The notes: generated by a model from the sequence alone, not told the origin. DNA of 64,000 bases from Scolanthus callimorphus (GCA_033964015.1 CM066919.1:23219421-23283420), one strand, 5' to 3'. Positions 1 to 12,186 are shown, numbered from the stretch's first letter. Program-made: numbers and translations.

Positions 1-13
1 GTCATCTATTGAA

Positions 14-190
14 TGTGTGATTCCAGAAAAAATCCATACCTCCCTGACGGAAGGAGTTTGAAAATTGCAGAGGGGTAGGAGTGAAATACCTTTTATTTCC
101 CATACAATCACTGGAAATTCCAGGGGGTTGATGGGGGTTATATCTCAAATCCCTTCCGTATCCCTGAGGAATTTCTGGAATCACCCCTTT
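14..190. mobile_element. GGAATTTCC-type short foldback element, copy 1
   Basis: The ends are inverted: GTGTGATTCCAGAAA at the left and a matching TTTCTGGAATCAC at the right. Inside are C/G runs and the words CTGGAAATTCCAG and CCCTTCCGTA. Related copies lie at 7905-8044, 24340-24479, 27630-27690 (cut short), 61268-61467 and, more diverged, 51667-51770 and 63735-63895. It is short, non-coding and terminally inverted, so a MITE-like element is the likeliest class. It sits in the AGBL5 intron left of the first visible exon. Confidence 0.6.
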
Positions 191-265
191 TGAATAAACA
201 TAATATTCAGATATTTTGGGTGATGTAGTCTTTCCAGTCACTATTTTTAGTCTTTTTTTTTCCAG

Positions 266-3200
266 ACAATTGATGGCCAATTTCGTCTTTCCTTCACCTA
301 CCGTTTCCCAGATCAGAGAAACTCGGTACACTACTTTGCTTTCTGCTATCCATACTCCTACACAGAGCTTCAAACTCACCTAGACAAGCTCGACAAACAG
401 TACTCATCATGTCGTGATCTAACTCCAACATCTCCTAAAACAAATCTGTACTACCAACGTGAACTACTCTGTAACACTCTAGATAGTTTGAGGTTGGACC
501 TCCTGACAATTTCATCCTGTAAGGGAATGATTGAAACAAGAGAAGACAGATTGCCATCATTGTTTCCAGACTTGGAGACACCAAGACCTCCTCAGTTTCA
601 AGGGAAAAAGGTATTTCTATCACACAACTCTCAGTGTACACTTCATTTGCATCATACTGCAGACCGAGTTTACAATAAAACCTTGGAACTCTATCTAGGT
701 TTTCCATCTGGATCATGGATCTAGTACTAAATCAAAAGGAAGGTTAAAGTAAAATTATCACTCTTCCAGGCATATAGAGTGGTTTCCAAACCCTGTGAAA
801 CACGCTTTAGCATATCAACTCCATTGTTCTCTTTTGTATTAATGGACTGTTACTGTTTGACTATTACACCTTATTTCATAGGATTATGGAAACCACTCTA
901 ACGCCATATACATTATAAAGTTTGGGAATAATAATAGTAACCTTTTTTAACTGGTCTCATTGTGCTAATGTTAAGTTATGGGAAGGAGACCTGGCGAGCC
1001 TAGTGATTGCGTGGAAACGAAACTGGGGGAGGGTGGGTGGGAACAGCGAAAAGGCACCGCCAGGCCCCAGGAGCACAACGAGATGAAAAACACAAAATAA
1101 ATTAGCAGGACGGTAGAAGCGCCCGGCCTTCACGAGTAGAGCCAACAAGTGAATACTAATGAGTAGCACCTTACATTTGCACTAATGGGGACCAGTTAAA
1201 ATAGTAACCTTTTTTAACTGGTCTCATTGTGCTAATGTTAAGTTATGGGAAGGAGACCTGGCTTCGCCCCTATGAAGCTGTAAAGCTAGGCCCAAAATGC
1301 GCTGGGCCCAACAGCGGAGACAGGAGCGGAACCCATAACACAAATATCTCCAAAGAAGCGTTACTACACTTCCCCAAAAAACTCCCATAGCCCAATACTA
1401 AAACTCCCTATACACAAAACTCCCATTACTCAAAACTCCCATTACTCAAAACTCCCATTACTCAAAACTCCCATCACCCAAAACTCCCAATACTCACAAC
1501 TTGATACAGTAAACGCTGAGCCATGGGGTAGACGATCAGCTGGGCTGAATAACGATATAGTTTATAAAAAATCGCATAAGCCATAAACATAGAAACTGAA
1601 CTGACAGACTTAAACTATACATAGTAAACAAGGAGAGAGGTAAGGGACAAAAATCTAATAGCTTGGGGCTGCAATAGCTCCAGCCGACCGTCGACCCCAG
1701 GCCCGGAACAAGTCCCGGGTGATGTAAGAGCCAAGAGCAGACTCCCCCAGGGTCGACGAAAAAATTACAAAGTACAGTGACATACCCAGTATAACACGCG
1801 TGACCCGATGTCACGCCATGCGCATTCACACACATACATGCAAGACTTGTGTGACAGACCCAGAATAAAACACGCGTGACCCGATGTCACGCCATGCGCA
1901 TTCACCCCGTATAAAACACGCGTGACCCGATGTCACGCCATGCGCATTCAGACACATATACATGCAAGACTTGTGTGACAGATCCAGTATAAAACATGCG
2001 TGACCCGATGTCACACCATGCGCATTCACACATACATGCATGACTCGTGTGACAGACCCAGCAATAAAGTATAAACGTATGCGAAAGACAGATGGAATAT
2101 ATTCCGAAATTCCAGCCCCCTGCTGGCTTCACTGGTGGAATTAACAGAACTAACTCCCAGCCCCCTGCTGGCTTCACCAGTGGACATATTCTCCAAATCA
2201 CAGCAGCCCCGTCTGCTGGTTTCTCCAAATCACAGCAGCCCCGTCTGCTGGCTTCACCGGTGGATTTAACACTTAAGACTAACGAAAATAATCCAGCCCC
2301 CTTGCTGGGTTCACCGGTGGACATATCGCTTGTCTAAGAATTAACATAAACAACGGATATTTGCCACGCTTACTGAACCGAAATGAGAACACAGGACATA
2401 CGACTGAAAACTGAACTAAGCAACGCGAGGCAAATTATACAATTACTGCTAAGATGGTATACTGCATGAAACGGCAAAGCAATACTGTATCACAAACCTT
2501 AGTAAAATAAATAATAGGCGAGCTTCCGATGGAAAGTAAGAAGCTCTGGCAACATCCCAGTTGAATTACATTTACCCACGTGTAGGTGGACTCGTTAAAC
2601 TCTTAGGCAGCAAACCGTCAAAATCCCAAAACTCAGACCAACAGCCACAAACACAGTGAGTGCCACGTGAAGGAGGGCAGAAACCAGTGGAGCCATGAAG
2701 ACGACGAATTTTATTATTCCAGATTGTAGTCGGTGTTGTAGAGTTGTAGAATGGTGGAGCTGGACGTAGACGCGACCGGCCGAAGCGAGTAGAGCCAACA
2801 AGTGAATACTAATGAGTAGCACCTTACATTTGCACTAATGGGGACCAGTTAAAATAGTAATAATAATAATGGATTACGCATATTGGGCATATCCAGGAGG
2901 TGGCACTTTCTTCCCATGTGCCTGAGAAGCATTTTAGTTAGACCTGAAGACCTGTATCAGCATCCCAGGGTTCTTAGCTACCCTAGAGTGCTGTCCTCGA
3001 ATATAACGGTCCACAGAAAATGTCATGAGTGCATTCAGACATGCTTTTCATGTAAATTAAATAATATAGTAATAAATAAGAAGAGCAAAACAAAATATAT
3101 CTTTTACAATGGGTATTTTTATCATTACAGGTCTTTTTTCTCAGTGCAAGAGTTCATCCTGGAGAGACACCATCAAGTTATGTTTTCAATGGCTTCCTAG

Positions 3201-6200
3201 ATTTTATTCTAAGACCTGATGACCCCAGGGCTGCTGCTCTTAGAGACCAGTATGTGTTTAAAATGATTCCCATGCTGAACCCTGACGGGGTCAAACGAGG
3301 GCACTACAGGACAGATCCAAGGGGTGTGAACCTGAATAGAGTCTACCTAGAACCCGACCCTGGCCTGCATCCTTCAATTTATGCTGCTAAGTCTGTCATC
3401 ATGTATCATCATAGTAAGCGTGATCCTCTTCCAAAATGTACATGTAAGAAAACCAGCAATGCTAGTAATGAGAAAGAGAATACTTCTACAGTAGGTAATG
3501 AGGGAGAAGAGATCAGGGACAGAATTTGTTTCAAAGAGAGGCTACCACCAGATGGAATGGAGAGCAGTGAGAGTGACCCTGTTGCCACTAATGTTGCTGA
3601 CGATATGACTGTTGTGTCTGCAGGGACACCAGATTTTGAGGCTTCTAAAGGGGAATCAGAGAGGACATTAGGGGATGGGGGTACTAATACTGAATCCCCA
3701 GAAACATCAAGCATTGCTGATAGACAAGTTAACATAGAAACCAAAGAGGACATTGACAAAGTTAGTAATAAAGTTCAAGAACTATCAACCACTGAAGAAA
3801 ACAACAATCTAGAAAATGAAGCAAATGAGATTTCAGAAGAAGATGAAACTAAACGTGAGAATTTAGGTCCTACACTAGAGAAAGATGAAAGTTCTGAATC
3901 ATGTAGTGATCAGAAGTGTGAGGCATGCTTGAGCAATCTTGGAGCTCAAAACAAGGGGAAGTTACAGTATTACGTGGACTTACATGGCCATGCATCAAAG
4001 AGAGGCTGCTTTGTCTATGCTAATTACATGGAGGATGAAGAGAACTATGTGAAGTCAATACTATTTCCTAAACTAGCATCTTTGAACTCTGCCAATTTTG
4101 ACTTCACTGGGTGTAATTTTACAGAAAAGAATATGTATTCTAAAGATAAAAGAGATGGCATGTCCAAGGAGGGAAGTGGTCGTGTTGCTATTTTTAAAGC
4201 CACTTCTATTGTTCACAGGTATGGATAACCTTTTAAGCAACAAGCCCCTTACCCCAAAATTTTGAGAATGTTATAATTATGCTTGCTCGATCAAGCATAT
4301 TGTAATCTAATTAGATAAGTACCCTGTTTTCACTTTACTCAGACCTTTAAGCCCTGGGTAAACTAGGACACATGTAGCGTGCAACATTGTAGCCGGACAA
4401 GAAACTTTGTTGCGTGTGACAAATTTTGTAGTCGGAACACAAAGAAATGTTTCTTTGCAAGCCAAGAAACATTTCATGTGTCCAAGACACACACATGCAA
4501 TGTTTCCTAGTTTAGCCACTCAGGGGAACATACAGGACACAAATGTTGCAAGCTATATGTGTTCTAGTTTAGCTATAGCTTAAGGTGTAGAATTCCCAAG
4601 CCCTACCTCCCAAGCTGGGTACCCAAATAGGGCTTTGTACACCCCACCTCTCTCCACAGGAGAGTGACATGCTTATATCTAGAATAGTCCATCTTCAATA
4701 ATGTTTCTTCATGTCTGTTTCAGTTACACATTAGAATGTAACTACAACAGTGGCCGCATGATCAATGCTGTCCCCCCTGCCACTTGCGATAGTAGCAGGG
4801 CCACGCCTCCACCACCACCTGGGTTTCCACCCAAGTTTACCCCAGAGATATTTGAGGAGGTGAGTAACGAACATTAGGCACTGCCTAAAAGCACATTCCT
4901 GATATCAAAGATGCCAACTTTCAAATTTTATTGGGGAGTCTCCCGCATTTAGGACCTTGTCTCCAGCTGAAATTTATGTCCAGTCTTGTACTTTAAATAC
5001 ACCATATTTCCTTGGATTTGGAATCTCCCACCTAAGTTGGTATTAACGGATATCTTCCATACACATTATGTTTTCACTCCAGACTGGAAGCCCCATCCTT
5101 ACAGAAAAACTTGTTGATTAGATCTGACATCAACAAATACTATTGTGAAATGCTGCAAAAATATCAGAAAATCATGTGTGGGTTTGCATGTTTACCAATC
5201 AAAGTGAAAACAATGCAAGATAAAGATGGGTACCACACTCTTATGTACCCTTTTGGAACAAAGTGGACCTCAAGAGAGTTTAGTTCAATTTATTGTGCAC
5301 TATTTTTTGTTTTGGTAAAACTCAATCAATGATGATGAACATTTTGTCAGATGATCATGTTGTTGCATCCCCCCTTGCAATCAAGACAACTTTGCCCAAG
5401 TTTGGTTGCTGTATTGCCTTATTTTCCTGTGAATTGTTTTTGAAAACCAGTTTTGTCTGGAGTGTTGCCACACATTTGAGATGTCAGCATAATTCCAGAA
5501 AATTAAAATGTCACAGCACATAGTTTGACTTATATTTTGTGGGGGTCATTTCCTGAAGCGTTTCTGGTAATTTTTTTTTTTTCAGGTTGGGCGAGCTATT
5601 GCTGTAGCAGTGCTTGACATGAACAACTCCAACCCCTGGTCCCGTCTGCCGCTCAGTGAGTTTGGTTCTCTTGAGGGTGTCAAAAACTGGGTCAGGAGAT
5701 TTGTCAAAAGTGCCAAGAATGCTCCATCTGTCCCGAGAAAGCTCTCAAGAGCCGCTGCTAAAACGTCCAGGTAATATGTCACCCCACCGCACCCATTTTC
5801 TTATTGAATGAGCTTTAGCGTTGTCTGTACTCTTATTTTCCAGGGTCCACTTCATTAACGTATCAAAATGTTCTGAACATTCTCTCTACCTCGTAGCATG
5901 GTTTTCCTATCGACTATGAGACCAGATGCACTTGTTTGCAAAATTACTCCAGCACCCGAAATAAACTTTTTACCCAGGCCAGTCCTCAAGTGGTAACAAA
6001 TTTGGAAGTTAGAGAATTTAGAGAATGTAGGGGGCAAAGGTCAACACGTCTGCAAGTCTTTTAATCTTTACTTTGATATTTTTTAAATAAAATTATTTCC
6101 CTTTACAGGCGCGCATTTGTACTGGTCGTCAAAATTCGCCCTACAAATTTATTTGTATCCTTCCCACAGAACCCCCTGTTGCTTGGGTGTTGCTTTTTAA

Positions 6201-9200
6201 CATTTTTACCCATTTATTAACTAGTATTGTAGCTGGTGCAACCGCGACAACTCGACAGAAGATTGGCTCGTCGTTCAAGAGCTCCTCCTCGGGGGACATG
6301 TCTAGTGATGGTTTGTCAGCCGCCGCACAGAAGATCACAGACAGGATGACGCAAAACATCAATGCCAACAAGGAAGCCGGTAAAGTTCGATTTGACTGGA
6401 TACTGAATAGTGTCAAGCCTTCTGAGCGGATTAAATTTTATAGCCAGTAATTTAGCCTCCGCGCAGGCGCTTTGTGTTTCTTGTGTAGAGCACGCCGGGC
6501 CCGCGCGCGCACATTTGTATGGGATTCCTGTACACTCGTTTTTTGTGGGGTTCCTGTGGACTTGTACACGAAAGCTTTCAAAAAAGCACTCGCCACAGGA
6601 ATCCCGCCGCGTGTTTAGAGGGCGCTCGTCCGCCCGCGCGCGCCTAATAAAGAAAGCATTTAGAAAACGAAAACTTCACCAGAAACAAAGAGAGCCTGCG
6701 GGCAGGCTATTATTTTTTTCGTTACCGTGCATTCCTTCTTTTTACTACTGCTACGCATGCTATTTATACACTTTTCACTAGCGTGATTCTATATTTTTTT
6801 TTCAATACAGCTGCTAAAAAGAACTCAGAAGAAGCAAAGCCTCCTAAGCGTATTCAAGCTCTAGCCATGCCAAGGCGACTATCCCAACCCGTGTCTGGCA
6901 CCACAGGAAGACCAGAGAATACCAAGATGATCCCGCCCACTAATGGTCACGTGTCGGATAGTCAAACGGTAGTGGTGGCGCCGCTACGGGGACAAGTTAG
7001 TGTGCCGCCAAGTCCGCATGTGATCAACTCTTCTTCTTCTTTCCCCTCCTCGCTCTCCTCTACCTCGCTTCCTCCTGTTAACCTTACGTCAGCTATCGCT
7101 GTATGTCTTTCTGTTTTTCTTACTCTTCAGCCCTGGCTAAACTAGGACACATGTAGCGCGCAACATTGTAGACGGGCACATGTTTCCTTCATGTTTCCCA
7201 ATTTAGGCACGCGAGAAACATTGTTGCGCGCGACAAATTTTGTAGCCGGGATACACAGAAATGTTTCTTCGCAAGACAAGAAACATTATGTGCCCGAGAC
7301 ACACGCGTGTGATGTTTCCTAGTTTAGCCACTCGGGAAAACATGCAGGACACAAATGTTGCGCGCTACATGTGTCCTAGTTTAGCCGTAGCTTTATTCTT
7401 AATATTCCTATAAAGTTAGCTACCCGTTTACGTGCGATAAAAACATGTTCTGTCTGCAGATCTCTGTAAGTGAAGATTCAAAGTTGAACGTTTTTGCTAC
7501 AATATTCAACAAAGATTATTACCGAAAAAGCTCATTTTCCGTTATGGTTTTTCTATTCAGACAACAAAGCAACTTATCTTTTTACATTTTCGATCCACCC
7601 ACGAGCTGCACCAAAAGCTTCGCAAACTTTGAAGTTCAACTGTCAAAACTTCGAAGTTTCACGGAGACAGAACAACACCCAGTTTTGTGATGCGCGCACT
7701 GTAGAGGTTTGTGACGGAGACCACGGGCTGTAGGATAAAGGGAGTATGTGCTTGTGCCATGGGAATTTATCGTAGTTCTTTGCGAAAGCCTCTTTAGCCA
7801 TCTTACGAGCTCAATTGATTTTCCCCTCTTATCCTACAGCCCGTGCGTTTTCAGAAACAATGTACGTACGAGCTACGACATATTTTCAACTGTTTTGGGG
7901 CATTGTGTGTTTCCAAAAAATATTTCCCAAGAAAAATACAGTGTTTGTATGTAACAGATCAGGTAAATTGACCCCCCTACCCCTCTGGAATTTCCAATCC
8001 CTTCCGTAGGGGGGGGGGGGGTATGGATATTTTGGAAACACACATTTTAAAAGACGTATTGTCTTTTCCTCTCTAGTTATACAAGAGCAAAGACCAAACG
8101 AGAGTCTCCTTGGATTTACCGAAAACGGTAAATAAGATATTGGGTTATCATAACAATCTTGAATAACAATAATATAACAGTAACCATGGCAATAACAGTA
8201 GCAATAACAATAACGGCGGGATAACGGGAAGAATAACGATAATGATTACCTCAAGGATAAAAATAACGATCAATGATACCCGCGTATAAGAATCAGGATT
8301 TTACGAACCTGTTCTAATAAGGCTAAGATTGCCCATACCACCCCCATGTTTCCTTTTATTTTCAAATCAAATAAGAACCATCGCGACCATATGGTTGGCA
8401 ATGGCTGATTGCATTTTTAAACCGCACAGGGGGGGTTGAGGACCTCCCTCAAAAAAAGACCCCCTCCCCTGGAATTTCCACTCGTGAATCAGACCCCATC
8501 CCCTGGAATTTCCAGCCTCATAAAGGACCCCCTCCCCTGGAATTTCCATTTTTTTTTTCTTGCAAAATACCCCTGGAAAATATATTTTGGGATAAAATGT
8601 CACTGGAAAGTCACCTTTTTTACCCCTCCCCCTTGGGGTTTCCAAGCGCCAGACACATCCCCTCCCGTGGAATCTCCAGAGTTCAATACAACCCCCCCCC
8701 CCCCCCCCGGTGCGGTTTAAAAATGTAAACAGCCAATAGCGATGCGCCAAATGCCGACTTGCCATTTTCAAGTCTGTAGGTTTATAAAATTATTTTCTCA
8801 AAATTAGCTGTCAAAAGCATGAATTCGGGAGAAAACGATTGCGACCAGATTTCTATTGGCGAGCATACTTCACTATTTGCGACAAGAATTTTTTATTTAG
8901 GCGCCAATGACACCTCTTGAAGAAAGTTAATGTCGGGCCCTTGTTCTCATACGTGGGTTTTTATTGTAAAACATAACTAACTAATCGCTTATTGTAAGGC
9001 CAACGTCCGGCTACACTAGATTTCTCTGAGACGTTTTACTTTTTTTCAGGGCCCATCTTTACGTATCCCTCGACCAAACCAACCTCTTGGTTCAGGCATG
9101 AAAGCGTTGTCATGCCCTGCTGACCTGCGTATTGGGTAATTAAGTGAGATTTGTTTTCGTAAAGTAAATTTTCAAGTAGCAAAAAACTGTACAATTGAAG

Positions 9201-12186
9201 TAAGTAAAACGCCCTTACTAGACAAGAACCTGTTACCCTCTAACGGGAAAGTTAAGCTAAAATGTTTTAAAACCTTTTACAGTCAAGCATTATAGCCGCT
9301 GGACCATTTCAATTCCTCAAATGGAAAGTGGCCTTTGTGAGGGGGGCCTAGGGGGGTTCTCAAAACCGCACAAAAATTTCGAAAATACCGCCTTTCCGCA
9401 CAGATTTTTCGGGAATACCGCTCACCACAAAAAAGTTTTTCTTTTTTATCTTAAATGGCGCCGTTTTCACACGCGAAGTCAGTCAATTGCTTTCCGCTAA
9501 CGATTCCGTGGTATCCAATGGCAATCAGACGTTCTATTCAAGCAAAACGTGAGCGGAAGATTGTCTTGAGCCCTACAACAATCGCCAGTGTGTTTTACTG
9601 CAATTCGAGAGTCTTGGGACGCTAAATACCGCTAACCGGACTCGCAAACACCGCAATACCGCATTTTTGTACACAAATTACCGTGTAATCGCAGACTATT
9701 TCAATAATTTTCGCACACCGTAGACTTTGAAAAAAACGCATAACCGTAACGTTTAAGCTTTTTATCCGCAAAACCGCGCAAAAACACAGCCAATACCGCA
9801 TCACTGCAAACCCCTAGGCCCCCCTCCTTTGTTATCTTCAAATTACTAGCTTAGTAAAATGTTTGTTGTGGGTTTCCTGTGTCACACGCACGAGCGCCAA
9901 AATTAGCGGGAATTTGCTTGGATTACTCCTGGTCAAATAGAGTGTACACACGGGATAGCGCTTTACCCAATTTAAACTCTTCCTAAATGACCCCTAATTT
10001 TTTTGTGTTTGTTGTTTATTTGTTGTTGCAGTGGAAACTCGGTTGACATTCATAACAACCTCCTTAGTGGTCTACAGCCTCGCCTTATTCCCGCGTGTCG
10101 GCCTGGTGGTGGCAGCGCTAGTGATGATGAGAAGAGGAAGAAATCTCTTGTCAGGAAAACCAAAAATGGACGCAAGAAGAGCCAAACAGGTGTGATTAGT
10201 TCTCATTAAACCTTAAAATGTCAACAATATTATGGTGGAATTGGTTCCAAGTGAACGATAATGATTCAGATATAGTGAAAAAGGCCAGGTATAGTTGCCA
10301 AGGGGAGTACTTGAATCGCACAAAGATTTGAAACTTTTCGTATGACCTGCACCATCCTAGTGGAAAAGTGTGACGTCATGGCAATTTCCCCCACGATCCA
10401 TGGTCAATCTTGCCACAGGGAGACCGCTAAGAAAAACAGTCAAAAACAGTCAATATGGTGGTCAGAGACAGCCGGGAAGAGAGGGCGCAAATCAGAGCTA
10501 GAATTTATCTTAATGATTTTCGTCATCTTCCCGGCTGTTCGCCAGCCATATCAGATTTTAATTGTTTTTCTTAGGCGGTATCCCTGTGGAAAGGCCCCAG
10601 CCTTTGTAAGGGTCTTCTTACGTGTGACCCGCCATCTTGAAAATTACCCAGAAGACCTTGGGAACGAGGTTAATCCATGGTGATAATGTAGATAGCAACA
10701 CAAGGAAGTTATTATTTTTTACGGAGAAACGAAAACTGGTGGAGAACCCGAGCAACCCTTTATACGGTTTTTCGTTGTTTTTTTTATGTGCGGTGTTTTG
10801 TTTCGTTTGGTTTTTTGTTTGCTGACATAGAATTATTCCTTCTTTGCTTAGACAAACCCGAAGGGCTCGTACAAACCTCTATTCCTCCTCGACTGTCCGA
10901 TACCAGGCAGCCCACACGGTAAGGGGACCACGTGGATAGCAGCCGTGAGAGTATAATGTAAAGTACCCAAACCGGACTTGTCGATAAGCTTTCTTGGTTT
11001 GGGGTAAAGAATTCGCGCTATAAACAGAATGGAATTCACTAAATATTGCTATTTGTTCGAGAGATTCTTCACTCCTTTTCATGCGGCAGAAGATTTAGAT
11101 GAAAACACCAGACTTGTACCAGGTCTCAAGATAGTGAGCGCAGCGATTTAGTGGGAAAAATTGGGTTGCGCGCGAAGGTTTCTGTAAAGTGTTGGCATAT
11201 CACTTAACGTTTCCCACAACCCCTTGCGTTCTTCTCCTACCAAGCGACTGGGCACCAGTTGGCCAATACCTAAAATGAAGGCGACTGTGATAGAGCAACT
11301 GTAACAAGCTTTGCGAGTTTTTGCATTTCGGACACAAGCCAGCTAGCCGAGAGTGGGCTCGTCTATTTATGGAATGGCGCTAGTAGTATGCTTCTCTCGG
11401 GAAAAAATAGCAGTATTTGGTGTATTCTATACTACTCTAAAGAACCTCAAAAAATTCGTTTTATTCATTTATGATGGTGTTTCTTTAATTGATAATACCT
11501 TTTTTGCTTGCAGGCCTCGTGAAGTGGAGCCGTTATGGACTGGAGCTAATAAGAAAATACCAGAAGTGAAGAGAAAGGGGAGCGGCGGACGCGCACTGCT
11601 GCAGAGATCCAACTCCAAAAATAAAAATATTGTGAGTCGTGCTCTGTTGCGTATAAGGTCTCGACTCTGCTTCGCCATTTTACCTTGTCTTTACACCGGG
11701 AATTTCTGCAGAAACCCATCCATGGGAAAAGCTGAATTCCCCATGGTAGAATAATTGGAAGTGTGCGGATTTCCCGTGGCTATCCATGTGATCTCCGAAC
11801 ACTTCCCGTACGTGTGACTTTGGAAATTCAGCTTTTCCCATGGATGGGTTTCTGCAGAAATTCCCTGTGTTAGTAAGGACTCTAACCCTCTCAACCTCTC
11901 CTTCTCTACGGTTCAGCGCCATGTCGTTTTTTTTTGCCTCCCAATTTTCTTCTCGTCACGTGTCCAGTGAGTTATAGTGGTTTTACATGGCTTATGATTG
12001 GGTGACGGTGAACATAATTTCTCTCGTCTATGATTGGCTTTACGGCAGTCATTTGAAATTCGCCCAAATTGAGTTTTTCTTTTTCTTTTGCAGATCAATA
12101 GCAGTGCGAGATCATGTGAAGTCGTCGATATCACTGAGCTACCTCAGAATGGAGGTGCATCCGTGGCTTATTGGATAGACACGTGA
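266..12186 (+). CDS. AGBL5: Cytosolic carboxypeptidase-like protein 5 (tubulin deglutamylase), 5'-partial
   Basis: M14 zinc carboxypeptidase of the CCP5 type, known to remove branch-point glutamates from tubulin in the cytoplasm and cilia. Exons: 266-610, 3131-4218, 4724-4859, 5586-5770, 6225-6379, 6811-7100, 9050-9135, 10032-10189, 10852-10918, 11514-11631, 12094-12186 (TGA). All phases agree and give 906 visible residues. The N-terminus (~130 residues by comparison with vertebrate AGBL5) lies to the left. Seen: PYSYTEL in the N-terminal domain, zinc motif HPGE (visible residues 124-127), third ligand in DLHGHASKRG (about 400), catalytic Glu in YTLECNYN (about 482). Between YHHSKRD and the HGH motif is a ~190-residue acidic, low-complexity insert. 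The tail after residue ~600 is basic, Ser/Pro-rich and probably disordered. The 2.5-kb first intron and the 4221-4720 and 7101-9049 introns are packed with repeats. The 6225 acceptor (ACTAG) was chosen over a nearby TGTAG because only it keeps the frame. Confidence 0.95.
949..1197. mobile_element. Short AACTGGTC-terminated element
   Basis: It starts AACTGGTCTCATTGTGC and ends with the imperfect inverse (GCACTAATGGGGACCAGTT). It shares its first ~45 and last ~68 bases with the longer element at 1216-2850. The two lie head to tail and are separated by AAATAGTAACCTTTTTT, which also precedes this copy. It looks like an internally deleted non-autonomous derivative. No protein is supported. Confidence 0.55.
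1380..1500. repeat. 16-bp tandem repeat
   Basis: The unit AAAACTCCCATTACTC recurs about six times with small changes (TACACAAAACTCCC, CACCCAAAACTCCC). It lies inside the 1216-2850 element. Confidence 0.7.
1785..2055. repeat. ~73-bp minisatellite, about four copies of the core
   Basis: The core ACACGCGTGACCCGATGTCA followed by CGCCATGCGCATTCA appears four times. Three of the four are followed by ACATACATGCAAGACTTGTG (one with changes); the second copy is cut short. The core has a dyad-like GTGACCCGATGTCAC. It is part of the 1216-2850 element. Reading frames through it are repeat artefacts. Confidence 0.75.
2112..2330. repeat. GC-rich minisatellite (CAGCCCC-TGCTGG units)
   Basis: Five imperfect units share CAGCCCCCTGCTGGCTTCAC followed by GGTGGA. 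Unit length varies from about 32 to 55 bases. CAGC and GCTG within each unit can pair locally. It is inside the 1216-2850 element. Confidence 0.7.
4350..4580. mobile_element. TAAACTAGGACACATGTAG foldback element, copy 1
   Basis: It is bounded by TAAACTAGGACACATGTAGC on the left and its degraded inverse on the right (GCTATATGTGTTCTAGTTTA). A second, better preserved copy lies at 7131-7392. Both are in AGBL5 introns. It is non-coding and MITE-like. Confidence 0.75.
7131..7392. mobile_element. TAAACTAGGACACATGTAG foldback element, copy 2
   Basis: The terminal inverted repeats are essentially perfect over more than 30 bases (GCTAAACTAGGACACATGTA and its reverse complement at the right end). Further internal inverted segments carry AAACATTGTTGCGCGCGAC. 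It is the same family as 4350-4580, about 30 bases longer in the middle. It begins 30 bases after an AGBL5 exon. Confidence 0.8.
7905..8044. mobile_element. GGAATTTCC-type foldback element, copy 2
   Basis: The ends are GTGTGTTTCCAAAAAATAT and the inverse ATATTTTGGAAACACAC. Inside are CTCTGGAATTTCCAATCCCT and a G run. It is the same family as 61268-61467. Confidence 0.75.
8150..8275. repeat. AATAAC-rich simple sequence
   Basis: Low-complexity tract of AATAAC/AATAAT words with interruptions (GCAATAACAGTAGCAATAAC). It lies in an AGBL5 intron. Confidence 0.6.
8428..8690. repeat. CCCCTGGAATTTCCA array
   Basis: About seven units of CCCCTCCCCTGGAATTTCCA with spacers of 10-25 bases. Later units are diverged (CCTTGGGGTTTCCA, CCCGTGGAATCTCCA), and a C tract closes the array. 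The word is the same as in the GGAATTTCC elements, here amplified in tandem. A similar array is at 37870-38115. Confidence 0.65.
9339..9825. mobile_element. hAT-like non-autonomous element with 7-bp target duplication
   Basis: Inverted ends GAGGGGGGCCTAGGGG / CCCCTAGGCCCCCCT are flanked by direct repeats CCTTTGT at 9332-9338 and 9826-9832 (8 bases with one mismatch). The body is filled with short AATACCGC- and CCGCA-type words on both strands. No transposase frame is visible. An ~8-bp duplication and short inverted ends fit the hAT superfamily. Confidence 0.65.
10413..10589. mobile_element. CCACAGGG-terminated foldback element
   Basis: Left arm CCACAGGGAGACCGCTAAG continues through GAAAAACAGTC to CAGCCGGGAAGA. 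The right arm is the inverse (TCTTCCCGGCTG ... CTTAGGCGGTATCCCTGTGG). Arms are about 60 bases. It lies in the AGBL5 intron 10190-10851. The downstream 10620-10670 segment (CGCCATCTTGAAAATTACCC) is another dispersed repeat, recurring inverted near 16480-16520. Confidence 0.65.
11693..11870. mobile_element. Foldback element next to an AGBL5 exon
   Basis: Arms read ACACCGGGAATTTCTGCAGA and onward through CCCATCCATGGGAAAAGC, with the inverse at 11824-11870. Arms are about 50 bases and the loop about 80. It starts 60 bases after the exon ending at 11631. Confidence 0.7.

Larger units (their letters stand above)
1216..2850. mobile_element. Long AACTGGTC-terminated element with internal minisatellites
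   Basis: It has the same terminal sequences as 949-1197, but 1.6 kb long. Its interior holds three tandem arrays (1380-1500, 1785-2055, 2112-2330) and no convincing open reading frame. It fills most of the AGBL5 intron between 610 and 3131. DNA transposons with internal minisatellites are known, and Helitron or cut-and-paste origin cannot be settled from this copy alone. Confidence 0.5.

Noticed and set aside
1902..2324. 140-codon - strand frame with repeated HGVTSGH-like peptides
   Set aside because: It is a translation of the minisatellites inside the 1216-2850 element.
957..2822. Two - strand frames both starting MLLISIHLLALL, resembling a signal peptide
   Set aside because: The shared start comes from the common right end of the two AACTGGTC elements; downstream sequences are unrelated.
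8367..8771. Glycine-rich 134-codon - strand frame
   Set aside because: Translation of the CCCCTGGAATTTCCA array and a C tract.
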